The notes under the pieces: generated by a model
What the model was told of the DNA's origin: nothing
Seen by the model: only the letters and a program-made list of their open reading frames with translations
The model's database searches: none
Source: Thermoplasmatota archaeon
GTDB taxonomy: Archaea > Thermoplasmatota > Thermoplasmata > Thermoplasmatales > Thermoplasmataceae
DNA: 33,375 nt
NCBI GenBank assembly: GCA_023489435.1
Contig: JAMDCA010000002.1
Location: 1-33,375 of the forward strand
Direction of reading: 5' to 3'
Part shown: positions 13,827 to 22,120 of the stretch, piece by piece
Position numbering within the stretch: the first letter of the stretch is position 1
Layout of the letters: each line of letters starts with the position of its first letter
Position numbers and translations under genes: made by a program

Positions 13827-15671
13827 ATGGGGAAGGAACACACCGTTGAGCAGTACCTGAAGCTAATGAACATCTCATCTGTCATCCTGGACAGGAGCGG
13901 GGAAAAAATCGCGCTTGAAGTCTCAAGGACATACCATGAGAAGAAGAACCCAACTGAAACGGCAGTTATTGTTTATTCTGCAAAGGAAAAGAAGCCCATC
14001 CTGGAACTGAGGGAGCCAAACGTGAGAAAATACTCACCCATTTTCAACAGCGACGGGAACAGGATTGCTTATCTGGAAAAGGCTGAAGAGAAGCATTCCC
14101 TTGTGATCCACAATCTCACTGAGAATATTTCGGAAAAGGTGGAGCTCGATGGTGATCCTGTCCAGATCCAGTGGCATGGCAACTCCATTCTCATACTGAA
14201 GAATGATCCTGCAAACCCGGAACTGAAGAAGAAGCATGATGAAGGCCTGGACGGAACATTCTTCGAGGAGGAAGAGCCATACTGTTCCCTGTACCAGTAC
14301 ATCCCAGGGTCCGGTTTCAGGAAGCTTACTGAAAACATCCAGGTATGGGAATTCGATTCAGTGGGAAATACTGCGGTCCTCATAGCATCCAGTGATCCTT
14401 ATGAATGGTCATGGTTCAGGTCAAAGCTTTATTCTCTCGCATTGGAGGAAAAGAAACTGTCCCTGATTTACGATCCGGGATTCAGGAGCCTTGCGAGGCC
14501 AAAGATTTCTCCTGATGGCTCAAGTGTGCTGTTTGCAGAGTCTCTGAGAAGCGACCATGGCCTCACCATGGGGGATATCATAAGGTACTCCCTGAAGGAC
14601 GGGAGCCATGCCAACCTCACGGAAGGGCACAGGAGAAGCTACTCAGATATGGCCTGGATAGACAACTCAAAGATTGCCACCCTATGGCTGCAGCAGGGAA
14701 TTTTCGGCATATCAGAGTACGACGGGAATTTCAGGGACATATGGCAGGGCACGGGCACTGTGCTGTCAGGATTCAACCCAGGTTTCTCCTTCTCATCGGG
14801 AAAATATGCTTTTGGCTACTCAGATGGCAATAACCTGTCTGAGCTGTACATCATGGGTCATGACGCAAAACCTGAGAAGGTGAGCAACATCAACAGCGGC
14901 CTTTCAGATCTGGAGAAGTATCCGGCTGAAGTGGTCAAGTGGAAAGCGGAGGATGGAATGGAAATCTATGGGATTCTCAGATCGCTTGGGCCGGAAAAAC
15001 CCTTAGTGGTTTACGTGCATGGCGGCCCGACATCAGCTTCAACCATTTCCTTCATAGACAGGAGCACAGTTTACCTTGGGGCCGGCTTCTCGGTATTCTC
15101 CCCAAATTACAGGGGAAGCACCGGGGCTGGCAGGGAATATGCAGAGGCAAACCGCGGGGATATGGGAGGAAAGGACTTCACCGACATCATGTCAGGAATT
15201 GAAAGCCTGAGGAAATCCGGAAAGCTGAAAACCACAAAGATCTTCATTGTGGGTGGTTCATACGGAGGATTCATGGCATCATGGGCAGTAACCCAGACCA
15301 ACCTGTTCACTGCTGCAGCCGGCCTCTTCGGGATTGCAGACTGGTTCAGCTTCCACGGGACAAACTTCGCCCCGGACTGGGACCGCATCCATTACGACGA
15401 CGATCCTTACACCGGGAAGCTGTTCAGCAAGTTTTCGCCCATAAGGTATATTTCCAACGTCACGACGCCCATCATCCTTATGCACGGGCTCAACGACCCG
15501 TGTGTTCCGGTGTCCCAGTACCACCAGTTCTACAGGGCCCTGAAAGACCACGGGAAAACAACAAGGCTCCTGCTCTTTCCAAGGGAGGGCCATGGCTTCT
15601 CTGAGAAAAAGCATATTGAACAGTATATCACGGAAACCATAAACTGGTTCAGGAAATACCTGGATCAGTGA
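13827..15671 (+). CDS. S9 family serine peptidase, acylaminoacyl-peptidase type
   Basis: 614 residues; the frame is open to 13665, but the ATG at 13827 fits the TATA spacing and the homologous N-terminus (VEQYLKLMNISSVILDRSGEKIALEVSR). The first ~380 residues form a beta-propeller that gates access (repeats such as SPDGSSVLFAE, SPIFNSDGNRIAYLE). The last ~230 form an alpha/beta-hydrolase: HGGPTSAS oxyanion region, nucleophile S478 in GGSYGG, D557 in HGLNDPCVP and H589 in REGHGFSE, so the triad is complete. Such enzymes cut short peptides, some from blocked N-termini, in the cytosol. No signal peptide is present. Together with tricorn it would help finish peptide breakdown. It ends 7 bases into the convergent aminotransferase gene (TCA-G-TGA shared stop region). 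Confidence 0.93.
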   Translation: MGKEHTVEQYLKLMNISSVILDRSGEKIALEVSRTYHEKKNPTETAVIVYSAKEKKPILELREPNVRKYSPIFNSDGNRIAYLEKAEEKHSLVIHNLTENISEKVELDGDPVQIQWHGNSILILKNDPANPELKKKHDEGLDGTFFEEEEPYCSLYQYIPGSGFRKLTENIQVWEFDSVGNTAVLIASSDPYEWSWFRSKLYSLALEEKKLSLIYDPGFRSLARPKISPDGSSVLFAESLRSDHGLTMGDIIRYSLKDGSHANLTEGHRRSYSDMAWIDNSKIATLWLQQGIFGISEYDGNFRDIWQGTGTVLSGFNPGFSFSSGKYAFGYSDGNNLSELYIMGHDAKPEKVSNINSGLSDLEKYPAEVVKWKAEDGMEIYGILRSLGPEKPLVVYVHGGPTSASTISFIDRSTVYLGAGFSVFSPNYRGSTGAGREYAEANRGDMGGKDFTDIMSGIESLRKSGKLKTTKIFIVGGSYGGFMASWAVTQTNLFTAAAGLFGIADWFSFHGTNFAPDWDRIHYDDDPYTGKLFSKFSPIRYISNVTTPIILMHGLNDPCVPVSQYHQFYRALKDHGKTTRLLLFPREGHGFSEKKHIEQYITETINWFRKYLDQ

Positions 15672-16729
15672 AGCTTTTTCAGGTAGGAGTCCAGGGCATC
15701 AAGCGTCTCCCTGAACTTCTGAGGTTCCTCAGTGAAGCAGAGCCTGAAGCTCTTGCCCACACCAAAATAATCTCCAGGGCAGATAAGGATCTTCTCCTTT
15801 TCCAGGGCTCCTCTGCAGAACTCTTCCGAACTCAGATCATAATCGTACCTGACCAGGCCGTATGAACCGCTTCTGGGTTCATCCCAATGAAGGTCTCCGT
15901 GTGCCTTCATGTAAGAACGTAAATACTCCAGGTTGGGTTCAAGGATGCTCCTTGCCCTCTTAATGAACCAGTCCCTCTTATGGAGAAACTGCCCTGCTAT
16001 CCAGAGCGGGAATTCCGGGTTCCTGATGCCGGTTATATTCCTGAGGTCCCTGAGCATATTCACCACCTCAGCGGGAGCAACGATCCATCCCACTCTCAGG
16101 CCGGAAAAACCGTAGAATTTTGTCAAGCTGCCATTGATTATGATTTCCGGGGAGTTTTCATAGAAGCTCTTCGGCCTCTCCTGGAAAGTGAATTCAAGGA
16201 ATGCCTCGTCGGCGTACATGAACCCGCCCTTCCTGAACTGCCTCTCCCTGATTCCCTTGAGGAATTCAGGGTCATGAAGGTTCCCGGTGGGATTGTTTGG
16301 ATTTGAAAAGAAGAACGCTTTTGGCCCGGATCTGGCCGCCATCTTTTCCTCTATGGCGTCAAATGGTGCAATCACAGTATCCAGTTCCATGTTCTGCGGA
16401 ACGTTGAAAATAGGCTCGTACTCTGGCTGCCCTATGAAAACGGGAAGGTGCTTTGCCCGGGCAACCATGCTGAGAAGGCTTATGCTCTCTGATCCTCCGG
16501 TTGTAAGGAAAACATTCTCCTCAGGGAAGCCATAGAGTTCGCAGAGCCTTTCCCTGAAGTAGTTCTTTGGGTCAATATGGTCCCTCTTCATGTCTGCCAG
16601 TGAGGTATTGATTCCAAGGGCTTCGAAATCAGGCTCATTGAGGCCACTGCTTGAAAGGTTGTGCTTCGCCTGGGTGTAATGATCCTCTATCCACCTGATG
16701 AGCTTCTGCTCCATGGGATATTCAGGCAT
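15665..16729 (-). CDS. Class I/II PLP aminotransferase, histidinol-phosphate aminotransferase-like
   Basis: 354 residues from the ATG at 16729 (MPEYPMEQKL). A GTG at 16738 overlapping the upstream TAG by one base is an alternative; the longer open frame lies inside the epimerase gene. Family marks are TTGGSESISLL (cofactor phosphate), PEYEPI, FFFSNPNNPTGN, YADEAFLEF, the PLP lysine K204 in GSLTKFYGFSGLRVGW, and FRLCFTE with the substrate-carboxylate Arg. The closest general type is HisC and its relatives, including threonine-phosphate decarboxylase and aromatic aminotransferases, so the substrate is open. It is co-directional with and essentially abuts the epimerase gene, implying co-transcription. 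No other histidine gene is nearby, which weakens a strict HisC assignment. Confidence 0.87.
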   Translation of the reverse strand: MPEYPMEQKLIRWIEDHYTQAKHNLSSSGLNEPDFEALGINTSLADMKRDHIDPKNYFRERLCELYGFPEENVFLTTGGSESISLLSMVARAKHLPVFIGQPEYEPIFNVPQNMELDTVIAPFDAIEEKMAARSGPKAFFFSNPNNPTGNLHDPEFLKGIRERQFRKGGFMYADEAFLEFTFQERPKSFYENSPEIIINGSLTKFYGFSGLRVGWIVAPAEVVNMLRDLRNITGIRNPEFPLWIAGQFLHKRDWFIKRARSILEPNLEYLRSYMKAHGDLHWDEPRSGSYGLVRYDYDLSSEEFCRGALEKEKILICPGDYFGVGKSFRLCFTEEPQKFRETLDALDSYLKKLH

Positions 16730-16737
16730 ATGTGCCA

Positions 16738-17688
16738 CTAAAGCCCCATCTGGGAGATAGTTTCCCCGGTGGCCTGGACCACAGCCCCGTCGCTGTCGTA
16801 CCTGTTCTTCCATCCGGTGGCGGATAGTTTCCCAATCCCAAGCTGGGCAATCTTGACGTCGCCCTTCCAGCCCCTGCCATTGATACCGCCTGTGTAGTTG
16901 TATTTCACATCCTTCAGGCCCATCTCTGACACAACGATGTCAGCAATTCTTGAAACTGAAGTGGTAAGGGGGTTCCCAAGGTTGTAAATGTCAGTTTTCG
17001 GCGATTTCTCGTGGACATAAATCATGGATTTCACGCAGTCCTCCACATACAGGTAAGACTTCCTCTGTGTCCCGTCCCCAAGGATCTCAAGCTCACTGCT
17101 GTTTTTCTGCAGTTTCCTGATGAAGTCAAATATGACACCGTGGGTGGAATTCTTCCCAACTATGTTTGCAAACCTGAAGACCGTGCCCTTTATTCCATAA
17201 TAGTGTGAGTATGCAGTGATGAAGCCCTCGCAGGCCATCTTGGAAGCACCATAGCTGGATATGGGCATGTATGGGCCATAATCTTCAGGCGTGGGCATGA
17301 CTGAGGCTTCACCATAAACTGTGGAACTGGATGCAAAGAGGATTTCCTTAACCTCTTTCTTCCTCATGTATTCAAGGAGGCTGAATGTTCCCTCCACATT
17401 GTTCTGAAAATCCACTGAAGGGTTCTCTGCCCCGTTCCTTACGTCAGAGTTGGCTGCAAGGTGAATGACCACATCTACACCATCAAGGCCTGGGACAGAG
17501 TGCAGATCATTTATGTCTCCCCTGATGAATTTGAAATTTCCTGAGCTTTTGAACGGTTGGACATATCTCTCATCCACATTGGAAAGGTTGTCCAGTGCTA
17601 TGACCTCATTGTCCTGTATAAGCGTTTCAACCATGTTTGAGCCAATAAATCCTGCTCCGCCTGTAACAAGTATCTTCCTTCCCTTCAT
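16738..17688 (-). CDS. NAD-dependent sugar-nucleotide epimerase/dehydratase (GalE-like extended SDR)
   Basis: 316 residues. NAD is bound by the loop GGAGFIG (10-16); D33 lies at the end of strand 2. The catalytic set is SSS (120-122, in FASSSTVYGE) with Y146 and K150 in SYGASK. The C-terminal substrate part carries FRFANIVGKNSTHGVIFDFI and GDGTQRKSYLYVEDCV, typical of UDP-glucose 4-epimerase and related enzymes that supply sugars for surface glycans. An AAGGAGG Shine-Dalgarno 9 bases before the ATG fixes the start. Downstream, the aminotransferase gene begins at or within a few bases of the stop, so the pair is an operon. Substrate (UDP-Glc, UDP-GlcNAc or dTDP-sugar) cannot be told from sequence. 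Confidence 0.92.
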   Translation of the reverse strand: MKGRKILVTGGAGFIGSNMVETLIQDNEVIALDNLSNVDERYVQPFKSSGNFKFIRGDINDLHSVPGLDGVDVVIHLAANSDVRNGAENPSVDFQNNVEGTFSLLEYMRKKEVKEILFASSSTVYGEASVMPTPEDYGPYMPISSYGASKMACEGFITAYSHYYGIKGTVFRFANIVGKNSTHGVIFDFIRKLQKNSSELEILGDGTQRKSYLYVEDCVKSMIYVHEKSPKTDIYNLGNPLTTSVSRIADIVVSEMGLKDVKYNYTGGINGRGWKGDVKIAQLGIGKLSATGWKNRYDSDGAVVQATGETISQMGL

Positions 17689-17697
17689 TGAGAGGTT

Positions 17698-17704
17698 CCT
17701 CCTT
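17698..17704 (-). promoter_or_regulatory. Strong Shine-Dalgarno site of the epimerase gene
   Basis: AAGGAGG on the minus strand, 9 bases before the ATG at 17688. It is one of the few near-complete Shine-Dalgarno sites in the window; most first genes appear leaderless. It fits a cistron translated from a leadered or polycistronic mRNA with the upstream MFS gene. Confidence 0.65.
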
Positions 17705-17746
17705 CTGACACAGGGTTATTTTTCAGGGGCTGTTAAACTTTCGGCG

Positions 17747-18895
17747 CTAAACTCTGTATGTCCTGTATCTTGCAAAAAACGCAAGGTCATATGCAATCTT
17801 TATGAGTGCAGCCGAGAAGAACACCCCTTCCGGGAACACCTCGAACAGTAGGCCTGCAATGCCCGGACCTGGAATCTGCAGGCCGTTTCTCACACCGAGG
17901 AAAATTGAATTCCCTGCAACCCTGGCATCGCTTGGAATCATGGTGTTCACCAGGCTGTCCCTGGGCGGAACATCCATCTGGCTGGTGGTCTGCCTGATAT
18001 ACAGGAAGACTTCGCTGATGAGAAGGCTGTGGAAAAGCGGAACAAAAAAGAGCATTACGTTGCTGAACAGGTGCGTGTAGACCATGGTCCTCACGAGCCC
18101 TATTCCTCTGGAAATGTGTCCGGAAAGGATAACGGAGATTGCTGTGACTATATTGACGATGACGAATATCAGCCCTGCCCCTGAGAGGCTTATGCCATAA
18201 ATCACCTTGAACCACAGGGTGATTATCGCAGTGTTCACAAGGCCACCCCCAAGGGAGTCCACAGAAAATAGTGCTGCAAGCGTTTTCACGTTCCTTCTTA
18301 CCTCGGGATCTGCTATGGCCTGCTTCTGTGCCGCGGGCTTGAGGTCCGGGAACCTGAGCCAGAGGTATATTGCCACCTGGAGAAGCGATACCAGGAAATC
18401 AATGAGGAATATGGTCTCAAAGCTCACACCGGTATCAAAGAACAGGAAGGCGCTGGCAATGGCACCGCTGGCATAGGAAGCGAAGTTGTACACGGAGAAC
18501 ATCATGGTTTTCCTGTGCTGGTCCTCTATGGAAAGGCTTATGGTGTACTGTTCAAGGGACTGGTTTGTGGTGAGATCCCTGCCCGCAAAGGAAAGTGCAC
18601 CCACGGCCATTGAGAGCATGAGGAAGTAGATGTCATTGCCAATGTACAGTATGAGCAGCGACAGGCTGAACAGCCCCGAAAGCATGGCAAGCTTGGTCTT
18701 TATCCTCATCTTCGCTGCGGTGAAAAGGTAAAGGAAAAGTGTAGAAACTCCAAGGCTCACAAGCACAATAATGGAAGTGTCAAGGGCACTGTATCCGAGA
18801 AATGAAACATAAAATGGAATGGATATTGCAAGCGACGAAAATATGAACGACCGAACGGCCTTGGCCAGTGAAAGCATGGGTCCGGGTCTGGGCAT
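17747..18895 (-). CDS. MFS transporter
   Basis: 382 residues with 11-12 predicted membrane helices and no long soluble part. A short basic loop (AKMRIKTKLA) follows helix 2, and a larger loop (about 190-205, PDLKPAAQKQAIADPEVRRN) splits the two halves. The late QTTSQMDVPPRDSLVNTMIPSDAR stretch is typical of a subgroup of archaeal MFS proteins with a conserved P-R motif between helices 10 and 11. The substrate is unknown. It lies 50 bases after the double-HTH regulator gene and 58 before the epimerase gene, all on the minus strand, so the regulator may control it. The ATG at 18895 was kept; M7 is an alternative. Confidence 0.85.
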   Translation of the reverse strand: MPRPGPMLSLAKAVRSFIFSSLAISIPFYVSFLGYSALDTSIIVLVSLGVSTLFLYLFTAAKMRIKTKLAMLSGLFSLSLLILYIGNDIYFLMLSMAVGALSFAGRDLTTNQSLEQYTISLSIEDQHRKTMMFSVYNFASYASGAIASAFLFFDTGVSFETIFLIDFLVSLLQVAIYLWLRFPDLKPAAQKQAIADPEVRRNVKTLAALFSVDSLGGGLVNTAIITLWFKVIYGISLSGAGLIFVIVNIVTAISVILSGHISRGIGLVRTMVYTHLFSNVMLFFVPLFHSLLISEVFLYIRQTTSQMDVPPRDSLVNTMIPSDARVAGNSIFLGVRNGLQIPGPGIAGLLFEVFPEGVFFSAALIKIAYDLAFFARYRTYRV

Positions 18896-18945
18896 GCACT
18901 GGCATCTCCCGGTGGTTGTAAAATTGTTTGTTTTTCACAGGGATT

Positions 18946-19722
18946 TCAGGTGAAGAACTGATATTCGTAGAGTACCATCACATCTGCATTCCTGTCCACA
19001 GACCTGACTCTGGATATGCTATCCCTTGCACCCTTCAGGTTTTCTGAGTAGCAGAAAAGCACACCCGCTGTAGCGTCCCTGATGGCAAAGATGGTCTGAG
19101 GCTCTAGCAGCTTGGTAACAGCATCCACGGCATGGGAGAAGATTGAGTATATGACCACATCCCCGCCGGACAGGTCTATCTGGGACACCACTCCAATGAG
19201 GCGGTTCTTGAGGAGGAGGTTAAGCCTGCGCTTCACTGTCATATATGGCAGATCCAGCTTTGCAGCAATGTCCGTTACCGGCATCCTCGGGTCCCCCCTC
19301 ATGAGCCTGATGATCTCCATGTCATTGCTGTTAAGGTTCATTCCAACCTGCGCAGTGGGAGGAAAATACTTCATGACGGGATCTCCAAGTTCCCTGCCTG
19401 CTGCAGCAATCTTCTCTTCCACATCCTCCATCCTGTCTCCCCTGAAGCCGTAGAGGGTGATTTCCTCCAGGCATCTGGTGATGAACGACACTCCCCCGTT
19501 ATATTGCCTGTCTGACTTGAATGCGGCAAATCCCTCCACCTGTCCGGCAATCAGTGGGCTTTCAATGAGGGAGTATCCCTTGATGACCCCGTCCGATATG
19601 AGCCGGTTAATCCTGTAACCTAAGGTCTGTGCAGATATCCCAACATTCTGTGCTATCTGCCTCTGGGAGATCCTTCCGTCCCTGAGGAGGTTGAAAAGAA
19701 TCCTCTTGTCCACCTGATCCAT
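18946..19722 (-). CDS. Lrp/AsnC-type transcription regulator with two HTH domains
   Basis: 258 residues made of two similar halves. Residues 1-50 are an AsnC-type winged HTH (VDKRILFNLLRDGRISQRQIAQNVGISAQTL... pattern), followed by a ligand-type region to about 125. A second HTH at about 131-178 (MEIIRLMRGDPRMPVTDIAAKL..., MTVKRRLNLLLKNRLI) is followed by another 80-residue region ending LYEYQFFT. Standard Lrp proteins are about 150 residues with one HTH and one RAM domain, so this is a tandem version. Siroheme decarboxylase-type AhbA/B proteins share the fold, but no heme genes are nearby, so a regulator is the better guess. It is divergent from egtB, and an inverted repeat lies just before its ATG. 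Likely targets are itself, the MFS gene and possibly egtBD. Confidence 0.82.
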   Translation of the reverse strand: MDQVDKRILFNLLRDGRISQRQIAQNVGISAQTLGYRINRLISDGVIKGYSLIESPLIAGQVEGFAAFKSDRQYNGGVSFITRCLEEITLYGFRGDRMEDVEEKIAAAGRELGDPVMKYFPPTAQVGMNLNSNDMEIIRLMRGDPRMPVTDIAAKLDLPYMTVKRRLNLLLKNRLIGVVSQIDLSGGDVVIYSIFSHAVDAVTKLLEPQTIFAIRDATAGVLFCYSENLKGARDSISRVRSVDRNADVMVLYEYQFFT

Positions 19723-19728
19723 TTTGGC

Positions 19729-19760
19729 CTGCCAGCAGATAGATTTGGCAGTATTATTTA
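19729..19760. promoter_or_regulatory. Control region between the Lrp-type regulator and egtB
   Basis: CTGCCA (19729-19734) and TGGCAG (19746-19751) form a perfect 6-base inverted repeat with an 11-base spacer, starting 6 bases before the regulator ATG on minus. GTATTATTTAC (19751-19761) directly beside it can serve as TATA-like box for egtB, predicting transcription from about 19782. An operator used for autoregulation is inference. Confidence 0.4.
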
Positions 19761-19845
19761 CATTCTGTTTAGCCGGGGAACTTGGAAAAGATTATGACCA
19801 ATGATAGCCATGGAATGGTGCAGAGTGCCCAGAGGGGCTGTAATT

Positions 19846-21123
19846 ATGAATGACGCAGGACCAGAAAGAATTCTTGACGCTCAGGGCATACTGGCAGAAT
19901 TCCTCAGGACCAGGAATCTTACCACGGAGCTGTGTGCTCCTCTCCACAGGGATGATTACATGGTCCAGGCCACCAGGGATACAAGCCCTCCAAAATGGCA
20001 CCTGGGGCACACAACATGGTTCTTTGAGAAATTCATTCTCAGGCAATTCTCCAGGAACTACAGGCCATTTGACGAGAAGTTTGACTATATTTTCAATTCC
20101 TATTACGAGACTGTAGGGGAGTTTGTCCCCAAACCCTCAAGATCAACGATCTCCCGGCCTTCCCTTGAATCTGTGCTTGACTATCGGAAACAGGTTGAGG
20201 AGTCAATGGCGGAACTTCTCAATGAGCAGGGCGATAACCTTGAAGCCCTGAAGAGGGCGGAACTGGGCATCAACCATGAACAGCAGCACCAGGAGCTGCT
20301 CCTCATGGATATCAAGAGAAACTTTTACCAGTCACCATACCGGCCTGCATATGCAAAGGGCAGGAAACCTGTTTCTGCAGGCAGGGGAGAAGATTTTATA
20401 AGTTTCAATGAACAGACTGCCCAGATCGGATTCCAGGGCAAAGGGTTCGCCTTTGACAATGAAATGCCGGCTCACCGTGAACTTGTGCCCCCCTTCTCCA
20501 TATCAAGCCGCCCTGTAACAAACGGGGATTTCGTTGCATTCATAGAGGATGGCGGATACAGGAAACCACAATTCTGGCTTTCTTCAGGCTGGGAATGGCG
20601 GCTGGAAAACCAGGCCGCAATGCCACTGTACTGGGAAATGGAAAACGGGAACTACGGGCATTTCACCTTTTATGGCATGCAGGACCTGGACCTAAATGAG
20701 CCGGCAATGCACATTTCATACTACGAAGCAGACGCCTACGCAAGATGGGCAGGCGCAAGGCTCCCAACTGAGCCACAGTGGGAGGTTTCAGTGGGTTCAC
20801 AGGGCTGGGATGAAAAAAACTGGCTCGAAACGGGATATTTTGCCCCGTTTTCAGGCAAGGAAACTTCCGGAATCACCGGCATCGGCAACGCATGGGAATG
20901 GACCCTGAGTGCTTACCTGCCATATCCCGGATTCAGGCCAATTGAAGGCTCTCTTGGCGAATACAACGGGAAATTCATGTCCGGGCAGATGGTGCTCAAG
21001 GGGGCAAGTTTCTGTACTCCAAAGGGCCACTCCAGGGTATCATACAGGAACTTCTATGCACCCGGAAGCCGTTGGCAGTTCTCCGGCATGAGGCTTTCAA
21101 GGGATGGGCCAGATGGGCAATAA
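19846..21123 (+). CDS. egtB: Ergothioneine biosynthesis sulfoxide synthase EgtB
   Basis: 425 residues from the ATG at 19846. EgtB is a non-heme iron enzyme joining trimethylhistidine (hercynine) to a thiol with O2. The N-terminal DinB-like domain carries the three iron-binding histidines: H55 in WHLGHTTWFFE and H144/H148 in HEQQH. The C-terminal formylglycine-generating-enzyme-type domain is seen from about 190 (FDNEMPAHRELVPPFSISSRPVTNGDF) through WAGARLPTEPQWE, GNAWEWTLSAYLPYPGF, and GASFCTPKGHSRVSYRNFYAPGSRWQFSGMRL. The start was chosen from an AGAGGGG stretch about 10 bases upstream and the family N-terminus; ATG at 19801 or 19810 is possible. egtD overlaps its 3' end. No egtA, egtC or egtE is nearby, which suggests direct use of cysteine rather than gamma-glutamylcysteine, but this is inferred from absence within one window. 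Confidence 0.93.
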   Translation: MNDAGPERILDAQGILAEFLRTRNLTTELCAPLHRDDYMVQATRDTSPPKWHLGHTTWFFEKFILRQFSRNYRPFDEKFDYIFNSYYETVGEFVPKPSRSTISRPSLESVLDYRKQVEESMAELLNEQGDNLEALKRAELGINHEQQHQELLLMDIKRNFYQSPYRPAYAKGRKPVSAGRGEDFISFNEQTAQIGFQGKGFAFDNEMPAHRELVPPFSISSRPVTNGDFVAFIEDGGYRKPQFWLSSGWEWRLENQAAMPLYWEMENGNYGHFTFYGMQDLDLNEPAMHISYYEADAYARWAGARLPTEPQWEVSVGSQGWDEKNWLETGYFAPFSGKETSGITGIGNAWEWTLSAYLPYPGFRPIEGSLGEYNGKFMSGQMVLKGASFCTPKGHSRVSYRNFYAPGSRWQFSGMRLSRDGPDGQ

Positions 21124-22066
21124 TTCAATCACAGACCTGAAGCCAAAGCTCTCTGACTTCAGGACGGAGGTCCTGCAGGGCCTTATGAAGAATCCCAAGG
21201 AAACACATCCAAAATTTCTCTACGATGAAAGGGGTTCAAACCTTTTTGACCGGATTACCGGCCTTGAAGAATACTACCCAACCAGGTCTGAAATAGAGAT
21301 ACTTGAGAAACAGGGTCTCGGTATCGCGGATTACATAGGTGAACGGTCAACAATAATAGAACTTGGAGGAGGCAATGGGTCCAAAGGCTCAATCCTTTTG
21401 AGATCAGTGAGGTCTCCCACTGAATACATACTTGTGGATATTTCCAGGGATGCTTTGGAGCTTGCAGTGGAGAACATTTCCTCAAAATATCCGGGCCTGC
21501 AGGTAAAGGGAGTCTGTGCTGACTACACCAATTATGATGTAATGGCTGGCCTTGGAATAGCTGGAAGGAAGAGCATTGTTTTCCTGGGATCAACCATCGG
21601 AAACATGGAACCCGGGGAGGCTTCACAATTCATTGCCAACTGCAGGAAAATTATGTCAGGTGGAGATACCCTGACCATCGGAGTGGACCTGAAAAAGGAT
21701 ACGGGAAAGCTTGAGAGGGCTTACAACGATTCAAGCGGCATAACAGCTGAGTTCAATGAAAACCTCATTGAACGGATTAACAACACCTTCGGATGCCATA
21801 TAGAAAAGTCTGCATTCCGGCACCATGCTTTTTACAACGCAGAGAAGGGAAGGATTGAGATGCACCTGGAAAGCACAAAAGACCAGGCAATATCTCTTGA
21901 CGGCGTGGCCGTGAATTTCCGGAAAGGAGAGACCATACACACTGAAAACTCATACAAGTATTCCCTGGCCGACTTCGTGAAAAAACTTGAGGACGCAGGG
22001 CTGGGAAGTGTTGTCTACTGGACGGACTCCGGAGGCAATTTTGCACTTTTCTCAGCCAAGGCATGA
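21104..22066 (+). CDS. egtD: L-histidine N-alpha-methyltransferase EgtD
   Basis: 320 residues. EgtD uses three SAM to turn histidine into hercynine, the first step of ergothioneine synthesis. Family marks: PKFLYDERGSNLFDRIT and LEEYYPTRSE, the SAM loop IIELGGGNGSKGS, FLGSTIGNMEPGEA with N167, and GETIHTENSYKYS with E281 and S283. N167, E281 and S283 match Asn166, Glu282 and Ser284, which hold histidine in the mycobacterial enzyme. The SAM loop (GGGNGSKG) differs from the common GSGTSxKT. The gene overlaps egtB by 20 bases (or 11 if M4 at 21113 is used), a strong sign of translational coupling and a shared pathway. Dyphthine- or other histidine methyltransferases are unlikely given the retained histidine-binding residues. 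Confidence 0.94.
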   Translation: MGQMGNNSITDLKPKLSDFRTEVLQGLMKNPKETHPKFLYDERGSNLFDRITGLEEYYPTRSEIEILEKQGLGIADYIGERSTIIELGGGNGSKGSILLRSVRSPTEYILVDISRDALELAVENISSKYPGLQVKGVCADYTNYDVMAGLGIAGRKSIVFLGSTIGNMEPGEASQFIANCRKIMSGGDTLTIGVDLKKDTGKLERAYNDSSGITAEFNENLIERINNTFGCHIEKSAFRHHAFYNAEKGRIEMHLESTKDQAISLDGVAVNFRKGETIHTENSYKYSLADFVKKLEDAGLGSVVYWTDSGGNFALFSAKA

Positions 22067-22090
22067 AGTATTGAATTTTCCGCTCACAAA

Positions 22091-22100
22091 GGTTAAAGTC
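22091..22100 (+). promoter_or_regulatory. TATA-like box of the Nudix gene
   Basis: GGTTAAAGTC is centred about 25 bases before the ATG at 22121 but only 13 before the ATG at 22109. The spacing favours 22121 as the real, leaderless start. Confidence 0.45.
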
Positions 22101-22120
22101 AATTCAGCATGGAAGATTGC

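Noticed and set aside
13733-13885. Longer N-terminus for the minus-strand orphan
   Set aside because: It would run through the S9 peptidase start and promoter; the ATG at 13732 has a properly spaced TATA-like box.
16730-16813. Extension of the aminotransferase into the epimerase gene
   Set aside because: The extra residues are out-of-frame readings of the epimerase C-terminus and match no aminotransferase.
19794-19853. 19-codon upstream frame before egtB
   Set aside because: It begins near the predicted transcript start but overlaps the egtB start in another frame and has no distinctive content; at most a start-site ambiguity.
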